Source of the DNA: Molanna angustata
Taxonomy: Eukaryota; Arthropoda; Insecta; Trichoptera; Molannidae
DNA: 64,000 nucleotides
Assembly: GCA_963576475.1 (NCBI GenBank)
Contig: OY754970.1
Coordinates: 35,807,947 to 35,871,946, forward strand
Direction of reading: 5' to 3'
In this document: piece after piece, positions 10,871-48,774 of the stretch
How positions within the stretch are numbered: position 1 is the stretch's first letter
Layout of the letters: each line of letters opens with the position of its first letter
Program-made: the position numbers and the translations under genes
The notes under the pieces: model-generated
Told to the model about the DNA's origin: nothing
What the model saw: the letters and a program-made list of their open reading frames with translations, nothing else
Database searches by the model: none

Positions 10871-12224
10871 ATGGAACAAATGATGTTCATACTTAAAATT
10901 GCGATATTTTTATTTTGCATATCAGTAACAAGTACAGTCGATATTTCTTCCAATGTTTTTGGCAAAGATAGAAATTTTTTGCCAATGGCATTTGGTGATT
11001 TCAATTCCGACGAGTTAACTGATGTGTTTGTCATTCGCGAGGGAGGTAAAATATTTGAGATACTTTTGGCAAATGAGAAGGAACCACTTTTTAGGCACGA
11101 TCCAAAGTTGCGATGCAATTTTACCGATTATAGAGTGACCAGTGTTGTTCCGGGTGATTTTGACGGTGATGCTTTCATGGACATAATGATAACCACAAAA
11201 AATTTGGACAACCAATCGGAATCCTCTTTGATGCAGGATGTTCGGATAATATGGGGAGGTGAAGATGTTTTGAATTGTTCTTTGGATGATTTGCCTAAGA
11301 AGGCCACCATAAAGGGTCATCCATTGGCGATGGACTATAATCAAGATATGATTATAGATTTATTTGGCGTAAACAAAGATGATATTAATACATTTTGGGT
11401 ATTCAATCATAATCATACTCCTCCTTTTGAGATTCGACTCGACAGTAATCATGAAGTTCGTTTTCCACATTCCCATTCATTTCTGGATATTGATGGTGAT
11501 TACACGTCTGATTTATTAATAACTACAACTTCCGCTGTTGAAATATGGTTAGGAAATCATCCAGATCCTGGTTTTTACTACAAAAGCAGAATACAGTTCC
11601 CCATTGGTGTGCCTGGGTATATTGGACAGTCATTGTACTTGGATGTAGAATTATCTGGAATGTTGTATTTGTTGCTTCCTATCTGTTACGATAAAGAGTG
11701 CACCAATAGTAGCATCATATTGAACGACGAAGGCCAATGGAAAATTTTAAAAATAAATTTTCAAGATGATTCGCAAAAAAATTGGGGTTTTGTCCCTCCA
11801 AACTCTGAAATGTACACTGATACCATGACGATGCGAGGAGGGGATTATAATATGGACGGATATCCAGATTTGTTGGTAACACTAAGACCACACGGAACAG
11901 AAACTTATTCACAAACATTTTTAATGGAAAATGTTCCTTGTGAAAATTGTGAATTTAATAGAAGTTTCAAGATACAATGGAAAACATTGGAACCATTCAA
12001 GAATGGAACAGTATTGGCAGTTTTCTACGACTTTTACCAAGATGGAATATTGGATTTCATTCTTGTGCAGCATAACAAAGTAACAGACAAATACAAGATT
12101 GGTGCATTGAAAAATAACTTAGAGTATGATGCTAACTTTATGAAAGTCATGGTTTTAACAGGACTTAAAAATAAAAAAATTCCCGTCACTGTTGGAACCT
12201 TAGGAAAGAAAAAAGGAAATTATG
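10871..12224 (+). CDS. ITFG1: ITFG1-like exon 1
   Basis: Encodes residues 1-451 plus the first base of Gly452: the signal peptide and all six calcium-loop repeats. The reading frame runs on past the donor for about 26 codons before a stop at 12302-12304, so an intron-retained transcript would make a secreted form lacking the transmembrane helix; nothing shows that this is used. Confidence 0.9.
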
Positions 12225-12846
12225 GTAAGAAAAACATTCACATATTCTCTTTAAATATTTACAAATTTAAATTAAGTACATTTAATAAGTTTTTCAAGAT
12301 TTGATTTGAATGTAAACATTATGTAGGTTATTTGCTTTTGGTGGTTTACTCAAAATAAGTTTATCATTCAGTAAAACAAAGCAGGTAATTATTTATATAT
12401 TTTTATTTTTTATAGGAACTAATTTGCCAGGGCCGAGAATATCTTATTTTACCATTTCTCAGGAGGGATTGCCCCGTGCTGGAGTTTGTGCTCAGTTGCC
12501 ACAGTCTGCATACAATGTTTTGAACTTACCCTTTTCAATTTTTGGTCTCGACAGAACTCCCAATTTCGTTGATACCCTCACCGTTGGTTTATCCAATCGT
12601 CTCAGGACATGGAATCAGCTGATACCAAACTCCCAAGTAGTAGTTATACCTTGGCCACCAGACGATCCCGCACATTGGAAAGTTCAACTGTTTGTCACAC
12701 CCAGCAAGATAATCTTGAAGAGTGTTTATGTCTTTACTGGCATATGTGGCACGTTGACATTGCTCGTAATATTTCTTCATTATAAAGAGAGACGTGACGA
12801 TAGGATGGAAAGTCTCTTATCAAACAATAGTGATGTTATATCATAG
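10871..12846 (+). CDS. ITFG1: ITFG1/TIP-like FG-GAP repeat membrane protein (two exons)
   Basis: Coding exons 10871-12224 and 12416-12846 join through a phase-1 GT-AG intron (GTAAGA donor, TATAG acceptor) into 594 codons, close to the usual family length of about 600. The start is the first ATG after an in-frame stop at 10844. A hydrophobic signal peptide covers about residues 4-22. Six FG-GAP-like calcium loops follow: DFNSDELTD (43-51), DFDGDAFMD (96-104), DYNQDMIID (155-163), DIDGDYTSD (206-214), DYNMDGYPD (325-333) and DFYQDGILD (387-395). The C-terminal part has NLPGPRISY and GLDRTPNFVDTLTVG, both hallmarks of this family, then a transmembrane helix at about 555-572 and a short basic cytoplasmic tail. 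Family members (human ITFG1, worm LNKN-1, fly CG7739) are type I membrane proteins linked to cell adhesion. The gene converges on the guanylate cyclase gene. Confidence 0.93.
12416..12846 (+). CDS. ITFG1: ITFG1-like exon 2
   Basis: Starts after a T-rich tract and TATAG. The codon GG|A is restored across the splice, giving YGTNLPGPR as in the family. Encodes the membrane-proximal region, the transmembrane helix and the tail ending SNNSDVIS, followed by a TAG stop. Confidence 0.9.
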
Positions 12847-12849
12847 TGT

Positions 12850-12859
12850 AATAAATAAA
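12850..12859 (+). terminator. overlapping polyadenylation signals for the ITFG1-like gene
   Basis: Two overlapping AATAAA hexamers begin 4 and 8 bases after the stop codon. This implies a very short 3' UTR unless distal signals are used; several other AATAAA words occur in the AT-rich DNA downstream. Confidence 0.55.
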
Positions 12860-12866
12860 ATAAAGA

Positions 12867-14251
12867 ACCATATAAATTAAATATTTTTAATTGCATTTTC
12901 TAAACAATATTATACTAATTTGTCTATTTACACTTTGATCACATTAACAAAGTACATAAAATATATAATAGCACATTTTACATTCAAATTTATGTTTTGC
13001 ACAAACAAATAAATTGTATATTTGTTTCATATGAAATTTATACAGTGATTACATTTTTATAAAAAAAGATACATTCGGTGATATGAAATGATGAACAGTA
13101 TTTTTAAATTTATGTCAAAATATGTTTTGATAATTATGATTCAGAATAAATATTTTGTTTATTGGATTGTTTAAAAGTACAATGTTTGCTATAATACAAC
13201 ATAATTTTAAATATGCAGGTACTTCATGTTGTATATAAATAACACATACTCTATTGCAAATGTATTTAATAAGATGGACAATAAGTAAGTTTATACAATT
13301 TTTATATTTCACGAAGACTGATACAAATTAAGGGGAATATGATCGAGAGATAAATTAAATTTTATCTCTCGAGTTTTTTTTTATATTTTAACTGACAAAT
13401 TTTTCATGTATATAACTGTTTAATCTCATTTCATATATGTATTTAGTTTATTGAAATATGTTTTGGATGCATACATAATGCATTTTGTTGTGTGATTTGT
13501 TATGAATATAATTTGATTATAATCAATATTATTTCATTATTTTATGTAGTAAATTAATAGTATTTTATTCAAAACTTTTACCAAACATCAGCACAAGGTT
13601 TCTCATAAAATGAATGTTTTCATTTTACTATAATGCAAATATTAATGTATATAAGTAGAATAAATAAATTATGAAAAAGTACCTTTTTTTATTTTACACA
13701 GCAAGAAAAAAATATATGCAATTTATGAATATAAAAAAAACAAAACTAATGAAAACATTTAGGTCATTTTTAAATGATGAGACGATATTACGAATAACTA
13801 TTTATTATTTAAGAAAATCATTTTTAATCTTTAAGGCAGGCTTGAAATGAGTCATATTCTAATTCTATGTAATAAGAAAAATAGATTTTACACAGTTATA
13901 TTTCGGAGAACATTATTGATTGATTCGTGGATAATATAAGCTATTAAGAACAATATTTCATCAATTGCATTCTCATACTTAATGCTTATTAATTAATTGG
14001 TGTTACATCCATAAAATCATAATAAATTGATATTTTAATAGAAACATTTGTATAAATAAACCATTACTATATAAAATAGGATATTTTTGTCAATGATAAC
14101 AGTAAAAAATATTTTATACAAATATGAAGTAAAGAAAATAAAAAAAGCCATGCGATGTATACATTTATAACTACATACTTACAAAGATTGTATTCCCAGA
14201 TGTTATGGCTGGCTATACAATCTTTGTACGGATGTTTTGGAATATTACATA
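12867..14251. other. AT-rich convergent intergenic region
   Basis: Very AT-rich, with no exon, RNA gene or clear repeat. It separates the 3' ends of the two host genes. Numerous poly(A)-signal-like words on both strands could serve either gene. Confidence 0.45.
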
Positions 14252-14403
14252 CATACCATCACGGTATATCCCACAATGTGGGGTAACCAGTGGTGTGCAG
14301 GTGTGCATTGCCTTATAAAGGGGAGCACAACACATCAGTGTATACCCACACACCAGTCTCGTCTCACCTAAAAAGGCACTACATTCAGAATGGGTGGTGA
14401 ACC
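14252..14403 (+). repeat. dispersed repeat family C, copy 2 (short)
   Basis: Matches copy 1 closely from CATACCATCACGG through GAATGGGTGGTGAACC but lacks the 3' third, including CCCGGCTCTTACGGGACACT. Same orientation as copy 1. Confidence 0.75.
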
Positions 14404-15400
14404 ATTCATAAATATTTTAGTGATGTTTAAGTGCTTTAAATTATGATTTACAGACTTATATATAAATCCGCAGTTTATGAGGGGTTGAAGACTAACGATT
14501 ATGCATTGAAAGACCAAATAGATAAAAAATTTCAAATAGCAAAATGGAAAAAGAAAGAATATTATTTATGTAATTTTTACAGAGAATCAGTTTTGACGCC
14601 TTGTAATTCACAAATTAAAACATATTGTCATTACACGAAGAGTATAAAAAACAAATTGACTTTCCTTTGAATATAGTTGTTTGTATTGTTGAAGTATGAC
14701 TAGTAATTATAATTTATTATTATAAGTTAAATAATATTATTTATATTATTATAAATAATATTATTATAAATATTAATTAGATAAACCAGCAATTACTGGA
14801 ATCATAATTATTGTTTCATTGTGTGCATTTAAATATTTTGTTTGATTAGAATTCTTGTTTGTATGACATAAATGATATTCGTCACTAATCTTATATATTA
14901 TATACAATATTGACATGTTAGATTAATATATATATAAATTTTTCACAGCCATTCATTTTTCCATTTTCAATGAAAAATAAACTAGTCAAATCACTCAGTT
15001 TATACAGTCATTTTGCACAATAAAATGTTTAAAAATATTGTTTGTTCTCATACTTAGTGCTACTACTTAAATACAATGTGTGACAGCGATGTACCATACA
15101 ATATGTACTAAAAATATAGTATTTTTTAATCCACTACTTACACATTTTATATTTTTGACTTAATTTGTGCATATAATATAGATCTAAATTAAAATAATTA
15201 ATGTTATGGCACTAAATTTATCTTGTACCCATATGTTTCATCATTAGATATTATGTAATTTTAAATACAATGGTACACAAAATTGTGAAAAATGTAACTT
15301 TTATCAAAGGTACTTAAAACTACATTCTTATAAATTGCACTGCCCATGCAATATGAACACAACATTTTGACTTATGATGCACAAACCCTTCTTATAAGAA
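14404..15400. other. AT-rich intergenic DNA
   Basis: One 75-codon plus-strand open frame (14443-14670) has no recognisable motif and AT-driven composition. No other feature can be supported. Confidence 0.4.
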
Positions 15401-15406
15401 TTTATT
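15401..15406 (-). terminator. candidate polyadenylation signal of the guanylate cyclase gene
   Basis: TTTATT on the plus strand is AATAAA on the minus strand, about 177 bases past the cyclase stop codon. It is a plausible first signal, but AT-rich DNA makes chance matches common. Confidence 0.35.
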
Positions 15407-15582
15407 TACAATAAAGTAAATTGACTGACTTAATAAGATACTAGGAAAATTATGGCCAGCACTGTTATTTGGTAAATTTCAACATCACAATCTTCATCTG
15501 AATCAATCTTCGATGTGATGTGCATGAAACTTATTACTGTTATTAAATATTTACACTTTACTAAAGTAGGTATTCAATATGA

Positions 15583-42537
<26,955 letters not shown>

Positions 42538-42830
42538 ACCAAGCCGCCCCCCGCCACTTCTACCGCTGATGGGGGACCACCTGGAAATAACAACAAAATA
42601 ATAGTCAATTTCATTTTAACAATATTTATTATTTTTATGAGAGTGATCGGCAAACATCTTGAAAAATTTATGGCACAAAACATTTTGTGCTTGATTAGTA
42701 GATGCATAAATCGTCTACCATTTCGCCGAAAATTGTCAAGATATTTGCTAATACCAATGCATACGGTGTTTTTACTCCTCACTACTGGGCCTAGGTTGAG
42801 GCTCTAAGGGCATAGGCAGTAAAGGCGGGG

Positions 42831-43025
42831 GTGGGCGGCCGACGCTGTTGTGCCCTCGTCAATTCTGTACTTAGAGAAGAGCAGGATGTACGTCTTCAGT
42901 CTCGTTCGGCAGTTAGGTACTCGTCAAACTGTGGCGAATGTTGTTGTGTGGTTCGGGCACACCGCCGGCGCAGACGTTGGGTCAGACATCCTGTGTTGAC
43001 AACTAGACGTCAAATCTGACAGGTG
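42831..43025 (+). pseudogene. possible PIF/Harbinger transposase N-terminal scrap
   Basis: A 62-codon plus-strand frame ends VVRAHRRRRRWVRHPVLTTR, like the arginine-run plus W-V-x-P block that starts many Harbinger transposases. Only this block is suggestive; the catalytic region is absent. Low certainty. Confidence 0.3.
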
Positions 43026-43370
43026 ATGATTGCGTCGGATGCCCCCGGTGTTAGCCCGCGGAACCTTCGGACGCCAACACGAGGACCGAGGGGTCGGGGT
43101 ACAAGCCCCTCAGACTTGAAACGGAGTGTACATAGCGGCCGATTTTGAGACCAATCGGAGGTCCTGACGTGTGAGGTTGGATTCTCGGGGGCAGTGGTTG
43201 AACCCGATGGATGGTGGATATTTTGTGTTTGTCCGATGTTGCGGCCGCGTCCGGTGGTGAACAGGGCCAATGGGCTCTATAGCGTCGCCGGCGTGGAAGT
43301 GGATCGCGATCTCCCTCCTCACTACTCCAACGGGATATAGTGGGAAGTTTTGAATTCGCAATTTTTAAGG
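43026..43370. other. GC-rich segment upstream of Gyc76C exon 1
   Basis: High G+C with GCGGCCGC near 43240 and many CpG. It could be a promoter or 5' exon region of the cyclase gene (minus strand), or, more likely given the neighbouring scraps, part of a decayed transposon. Sequence alone does not decide. Confidence 0.35.
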
Positions 43371-43800
43371 TTATTTTTTTTCTCATCAACTAGTATCATG
43401 CTGAGATTGTGTTGCGTTTTAAGTACTATGTACGGCGTGTTTATTCTACTTTATCGATTATAGACTAAAGTACTCATTCGATTCTTTTGAAATTTCGCAA
43501 ATTTATGTATCTAATATTTGCTTGGACCCCATTAGATTTAAGGATAACTGACGAATGTTACATTTTTCAACTGTTAAATATTTCAAAGTGACCCCAAGCT
43601 CAGGAAACTTAAAATTTAATATTTTTATTTACAAATTGTTAAGAAGGTACATCACTTTAAAATATTTATATCAAACATAATTTCTAATAACACTTTTATT
43701 TCATGAAAATACTGAAAAATTACCATAATAATTTGAATACTTTGTGGAGTGGATTGGTAGCGAGGAGTATAGCGTTGACCACAACCAAGTCGTTTTAATA
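43371..43800. repeat. dispersed repeat family I, copy 1
   Basis: Matches 52905-53415 in the same orientation: AACTAGTATCATGCTGAGAT, GTACGGCGTGTTTATTCTAC, TTTATCGATTA, ACCCCAAGCTCAGGAAACTT and AAAATTTAATATTT are shared. Ends with TTGACCACAACCAAGTCGTT, a variant of the core found in the 20.6-kb array. Confidence 0.75.
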
Positions 43801-43819
43801 TATTTTTAATTATATAACA

Positions 43820-44008
43820 GATGGGTAGATGGCAGAGCGGTTAGCGCGCTGGGCTAGTAATCCAGTGGTCGCGAGTTCGAATCCTGCCTCGACCGATTTC
43901 GTTCACCTATAGCACAAGCATTTATTTGCTTATTTTAGGGAACGTAGGAAGATGTATATGTACTTGTTTAACAAGGACATATTCATTTTTTATAAAAAAA
44001 AAAATATC
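43820..44008 (+). mobile_element. tRNA-headed SINE family A, full-length copy
   Basis: GGGTAGATGGCAGAGCGGTT (A-box), CGCTGGGCTAGTAATCCAGT forming a good anticodon-like stem with a Thr-type AGT in the loop, B-box CGAGTTCGAATCCTGCC, then CCGATTTCGTTCACCTATAG, body and A-rich end. The head has the best tRNA fold of the family, but the SINE body follows directly, so it is not called a tRNA gene. Confidence 0.85.
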
Positions 44009-44716
44009 AGTTGAAAAAACCCTAACAATGCGAAACGATCGACGAAATTCGTTAATTTTTTACCAAAGTACCTACCTACATATTATATCCTCCTCGGGAG
44101 TAAAATAATTGTAAATATTATAGCAATGAGGAAATGAAGGATTGGATGAATGGACACATAACCAACATCATTTAACAATTTATTATTGGATAAATATAAT
44201 TTCTTATAGTATCTTAAATAATTGTCTGGATATTATAAATTTATATTCTACACATATATTTATTGGTTTATTGAAAGCGATATAATTATACTGATAATAT
44301 AACTTAATTATATTTTTATTTAAACCTAACAAACAGACAGCCATAAAAAGAAATATTACAACAAATTCAATGTTAAAAATATATTTATCACAGACCAATT
44401 ACGTTTCCGGATTAGTTTTTAGCGTTAGATTTATTAAGCTGCACAGTATAAAACAATTACTATTAAAAAATAATAGGTAGGTACTCAAAATTCAGAAGAA
44501 GAAAAGTACAAAAAGAGGGAACTAAAGGTTGTGGCATTCGCAGTCAAACTGAACAAAGCAGGAATCGGCTACCGTATACCTACCTCCAAGGGTCTATGAA
44601 AAATAACGACATTCTTTAAAAAAACATTATAAATGTTACATGCCTTTTGGATGAATAAATTTTGGGCATAATTAGTTCAGCAGACAGGCAATCTGAAAGT
44701 TAGATTTGTTCTAGTA
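44009..44716. other. AT-rich DNA with no supported feature
   Basis: No exon, RNA or terminal repeat can be defended. Confidence 0.4.
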
Positions 44717-45093
44717 TTAGGGGAGGAATGGGTAATGTGAGCTAGTGGGTAATGGGAGCTAGTATGTACAATATCCATGCGACCTGATAGCCCCTAGCCG
44801 GCTTAGTTTCGTGCTTATAGTGGTGATGAGATGAAGTTTGTTTTGTGTGTCATCGTTATAAAAAAATATCAAATCTGGCAATTTATCATTGTGTTTTATT
44901 TAGTGTTTCTTAAATGCTATGTTTAATACATTTTACGATAAAAGTGGAAGATAGATTATTTAGCAATGCTTGTTTGTGTTAGTTTTATTGATTTGGGGTG
45001 TAGGTATAACATTCGGGTAATGGGAGCTAGAAGCGCTCTACTATTATCCATTTGAAAAATGTTATTATGGTTACTATGATATTTAATTTTTTA

Positions 45094-45569
45094 GATGCCA
45101 CGAACTAAAATTTGAACCACATCAAAGGCCAATTGGACCACGGCAACGTTAGAGAGCGCTATTAATTTTATACGAAAGGAGGGAAAATCAGTAAATAAAG
45201 TGGCAAAACATTTTAATATATACTTTATTTCGCTGAAGAAACGGTACAGCCCCCCTAGACAACGTGTCATTTAGCTCAAGAAAAGATAACTCAATGTATG
45301 GAAGTGACAGTTATCACGTGACTGGCAACTGTCACTTTCATACATTGAGTTATCTTTTCTTGTTTCTTTTCTTGAGCTAAATGACACTCTGTCTAGGGGG
45401 CAGGTTAGCAAATAATAATGGTACTTCAATCGATCTCCGCTGCTTGAGAGAAAAGCTGCATTCTCTAGTGGACAGGAACAGATACTTGCGAATCAAATCT
45501 TTGATAAGTCTTATGTTTTATGGTTTAACACGCAGCCAACTGCGTAGGATGATGCTTCAAAATTTCTGA
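45094..45569 (+). pseudogene. pogo/jerky-type transposase N-terminus, split by a palindrome
   Basis: From the ATG at 45094 the frame begins MPRTKI then a stop; further codons give NWTTATLESAINFIRKEGKS, VNKVAKHFNI, a Psq-type helix-turn-helix. After the inserted palindrome (45249-45403) the frame at 45405-45569 gives LANNNGTSIDLRCLR and FYGLTRSQLRRMM, the second CENP-B-like helix region. No DDE residues follow. Confidence 0.65.
45249..45403. mobile_element. palindromic MITE nested in the pogo remnant
   Basis: CCCCCTAGACAACGTGTCAT and its complement at the right end (ATGACACTCTGTCTAGGGGG) bound about 155 bases. The arms continue as TTAGCTCAAGAAAAGATAAC, TCAATGTATG and pair with only one small bulge (TTTCTTTT repeat on the right arm). 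The loop contains ATCACGTGACTGGC. Confidence 0.9.
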
Positions 45570-45941
45570 AAAATTTGCCTAATTTTTGTTGATTATGATG
45601 TTTTGTTGATTACTCTATATTTGTGACTTGTTTTAGTTTCTATTGTGTTACCAAAGTAGGCTTAAATTGGTTAAGTATTATGTGATGGCTCTCATTACAC
45701 ATATGAAAGGTTTTTGGCTCCCATTACCCGATGTGTTGGGTAATGGGAGCGAAGGTAACCTTTTGGTAAAACGTGATTTTCACTAACAAAGAGTTGGTCT
45801 TTAAATATTTTGTTAGCAATTTTTGAAAGACAAATAACCAATAGACTGATTAGTGTCAAAAAAATAAATGATTACCAGATAAACTCATATTTTTTTCAAC
45901 TTTCCCTTACATGGCTCCAATTCCCTCTTCCTCCCCTACTA

Positions 45942-46670
45942 CAGGGACAGTAATTAATGAGAAGACTCGCAACTCAAGAGTCAACGGCACCAATAAATCT
46001 TTGGGGAACTAAATCAGTAGTTTGATTTATTAAATCCCATAATTTTAAATACCTACGTTAAATAACAAAAAAAAAATGTACTAATTACATTTGTTTTTGT
46101 TTCAAAACATTTCTTCGGAGGAACGCATGACAACTGAGGAAGAAGCGGTCGTTTCAAAACCGGTCTAATCAAAAAAGTTATTTATGATTCCGCAAAGAAT
46201 TAATAAAGTGAATTGTAATAAATAAAATTGTTTATAACGTGCATAATTTGAAATAATGATTTTGTATACAATCCGCGATTGTCAATATAAATTGAAAAAA
46301 AAAACTACTCAGAAATCGAGTTACCGGTATGTATTGTATTGTGTTGCGAAGTAACTGAGTTATTTTCGTGTAGGCAATAAATAATGCGTTTAAAATAATA
46401 ACAATAATAATTGGCGTTTGGGAAACAATGTCGATCTGTTGTGGGGCGTTTAATAGAACGGCATTTCATACAAATAAAAATCGTCAAGGCGGACGGGAAT
46501 GGTTTGTATATGTATATACCTATATACATAATAGGTATATATGTATATATTATAAACGCATATATACTTTAATCGCCAACGCCGGATACCGAACTGTTAT
46601 GTTTATTTATAGTGCGGCTATTTTTAGCCCCGCGTAAATGGCATTGAAAATGCAATGCCTTAACTAGTCA
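45942..46670. other. AT-rich DNA, faint SINE E core
   Basis: Near 46110-46170 TTTCTTCGGAGGAACGC and GTCGTTTCAAAACCGGTC resemble a diverged family E core. Nothing else is supported. Confidence 0.3.
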
Positions 46671-46676
46671 CATTAA

Positions 46677-46780
46677 TTTTAGTTAAAGCCGCCAGTAAAT
46701 GGCCGGTATTTAACCGGAGAACAATAATTTTAGGTAAAACCACCACAAAATGGCCCGTATTTAACGAGAGAACAATAAAC
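46677..46780. repeat. two-copy tandem repeat, unit about 52 bases
   Basis: TTTTAGTTAAAGCCGCCAGT..AAATGGCCGGTATTTAACCG..GAGAACAATAA is followed at once by a diverged copy (TTTTAGGTAAAACCACCACA..GCCCGTATTTAACGAG). Confidence 0.75.
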
Positions 46781-47263
46781 GTTTTTCAATAAAATATTAT
46801 TATTGATTTGAGCTTTTGACATTTATAATCTTGATTTGCCAATGAGTTTACTTTGTTTTAAAGAGTTATCAAAATAAATGGCGTCTACATAGAAACTCGG
46901 AATGTACAAAAAGCTGTCAGATAAAATTAGAAAAATAACTGACAATACTGTATTTGAATAATAATAAATAATTAATTTTTTTGGCAAATGGTAATTTCTT
47001 CCAAACAACCAGTGCTGCCAACCCAAAGAAGAGATAATTGCGCGAGAAATTTCTTATTAATTTTCACTTTCTCAATTTATTATTCTTTCTTAGAACGCGG
47101 GTTGCCAGCATAAAAATCAATAGACCTACATATATATTATGTACGCTATGGTAATTGACTTAAGAACAATAACTTCTTAAATAACTAATAACGATAAATA
47201 ATACCTAATGTCTCTAATCGGTGATAATGAATACACGTAGAATCTTTAAAGATTTTTTAGAGG
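46781..47263. other. AT-rich DNA with no supported feature
   Basis: No gene-like signal. Confidence 0.4.
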
Positions 47264-47530
47264 TTAATAACCAGGAATCATTAGAGTTGATAGGTAGTAT
47301 AGCGAACTCCTCAGAGCTTCATCCTTTGATATGTTAAGTATCTGGAAGGGTGAATTATTCCCAATTGAAGGCTTGATCGATGCGTTTGTTAGTCTTAAAT
47401 AATATACGCATTTGTCTAATAATTCTGTTAAGGAAGTGTATAATTGAGTTGCATTACTTGTAAAACTTGCAATTCCAAAACTTAAGGGAATTTTATTGTC
47501 ATTTAAATATTTTTTCAAGTATTCGTTCAT
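47264..47530 (-). CDS. unidentified 88-codon open frame
   Basis: ATG at 47530 to a stop at 47264. The sequence (MNEYLKKYLNDNKIPLSFGI.., SLTELLDKCVYYLRLTNASI..) has a more protein-like composition than the AT-driven frames around it: mixed polar residues and plausible amphipathic helices, no low-complexity run. No signal peptide, no motif, and no matching exon nearby. It could be a lone exon, a fragment of a captured gene, or chance. No function is proposed. Confidence 0.2.
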   Translation of the reverse strand: MNEYLKKYLNDNKIPLSFGIASFTSNATQLYTSLTELLDKCVYYLRLTNASIKPSIGNNSPFQILNISKDEALRSSLYYLSTLMIPGY

Positions 47531-48109
47531 ATTCGTAATGCAATATTTTTATGCTCACTACCCCGAAGGGAAATGATTAGAAGTAATTTATAAACGATTT
47601 TTTTATTTGAAACAATCATAAAAAACTATTCAGGTAGAATATTTGTTTTATAGAAGATCTTTAATAGTTTTGAATGGATTGAATATGGTGTTTTTTGCAA
47701 TTAAACTTTACCCAATAGCATTTGCAGGACCCAACCCCCAACAGAGAACAACTTGTCTGAACATAAATATGATTTTCATACATTTCTTACGTGGTATTAA
47801 TATGTAGGTACCTATGTACCTGAAACCAGTGACAATAAATAAGTCTGAACATGAATAATGTCGAACCACCTTCGCGTGAACTGCATCGTCTGAAAAGTGC
47901 ATGAATATCGCCGAAGCTAATTGCACATTACACGTCAGTGGATACCGCTTCAAAACTGGTACATATGATTCTTTGAGGCCTGTCCACTGTCCAATAGATG
48001 ATATGCTAGATAACAGCAGGGTTAGCAGATTCAATAATCTTTATCTGTACAATAAAGAAACACGGAGATCGATTTCGAACGAGAAATTCAGAATAAAACT
48101 CTGAATTAG
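47531..48109. other. unassigned DNA
   Basis: A 67-codon plus-strand frame (47901-48104) lacks recognisable motifs. TATGTAGGTACCTATGTACC at about 47800 is the lepidopteran-style palindromic word. Confidence 0.3.
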
Positions 48110-48400
48110 GAATTTATGACGAAGCTACGACAAATTCAAAATAATGATTTGTACTACGAGACATTCAGAATGAAACATTGAAAAAACGAGAAATTCGGAA
48201 TGAAATATTGAACAGAGAGAAATTCAGAATAAAATATGCAACAACGAGAAATTCAGAATGAAAAATATTGAACAGCGAGAAATTCGGAATGAAATATTGA
48301 ACAGCGAGAAATTCAGAATGAAATATTGAACAACGAGAAATTCATAAAATTTCGAACAGTGAAAATCCGAAAACGAATCTTGGACAGCGCAAAATTCAAA
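48110..48400. repeat. degenerate tandem array, unit about 32-35 bases
   Basis: About eight imperfect units of ACGAGAAATTCAGAATGAAA followed by TATTGAACAG. The array begins already at about 48078 with ACGAGAAATTCAGAATAAAA and fades out by 48400. Confidence 0.85.
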
Positions 48401-48774
48401 ACAAGTTAAGAACTATATTGACAGAGAGTTGCATAAAAACCAAGAAAATAATATTCTATTTAGGCTTTGTCTTCCAAAGTTAATACATATTATCAAGCAG
48501 CCTTAGCACCTACAAGCGTTTGATAAAACCAAGTCAACAATCATTGTGAAATGTTTTCTCTTCTACATATGTAGTGGATTGTTTCTTAATAATAATGGTT
48601 TTTCTGAAGCATGTTTTGAGCAATACACTACACTGTGAATGCTATAGTTACCCAATTTAATTTTTATTCTTAAATACTAATTTAATCAATTATGACTTAC
48701 TTATATGCATATAATATAGTAAACACCTGTAATTGAAGCATTAAAACTACCATGCTGATTCTTACTGTCTATAA
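48401..48774. other. AT-rich DNA with no supported feature
   Basis: Nothing recognisable. Confidence 0.4.

Larger units (their letters stand above)
44717..45939 (+). mobile_element. pogo-like DNA transposon remnant
   Basis: Ends TTAGGGGAGGAATGGGTAA (left) and, reversed, GTAGGGGAGGAAGAGGGAA (right), each flanked by TA. Sub-terminal GGTAATGGGAGC words repeat at both ends (44750, 45015, 45730 complement). Inside is a broken pogo/jerky-type helix-turn-helix. At 1.2 kb it is too short to hold a DDE domain, so it is non-autonomous. Confidence 0.8.

Noticed and set aside
14443..14670. 75-codon gene downstream of repeat C
   Set aside because: Lys/Tyr-rich sequence typical of AT-rich chance frames; no motif or splice context.
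43820..43895. Stand-alone tRNA-Thr gene
   Set aside because: The tRNA-like head runs straight into a body shared with other copies, so it is a SINE head, not a tRNA gene.
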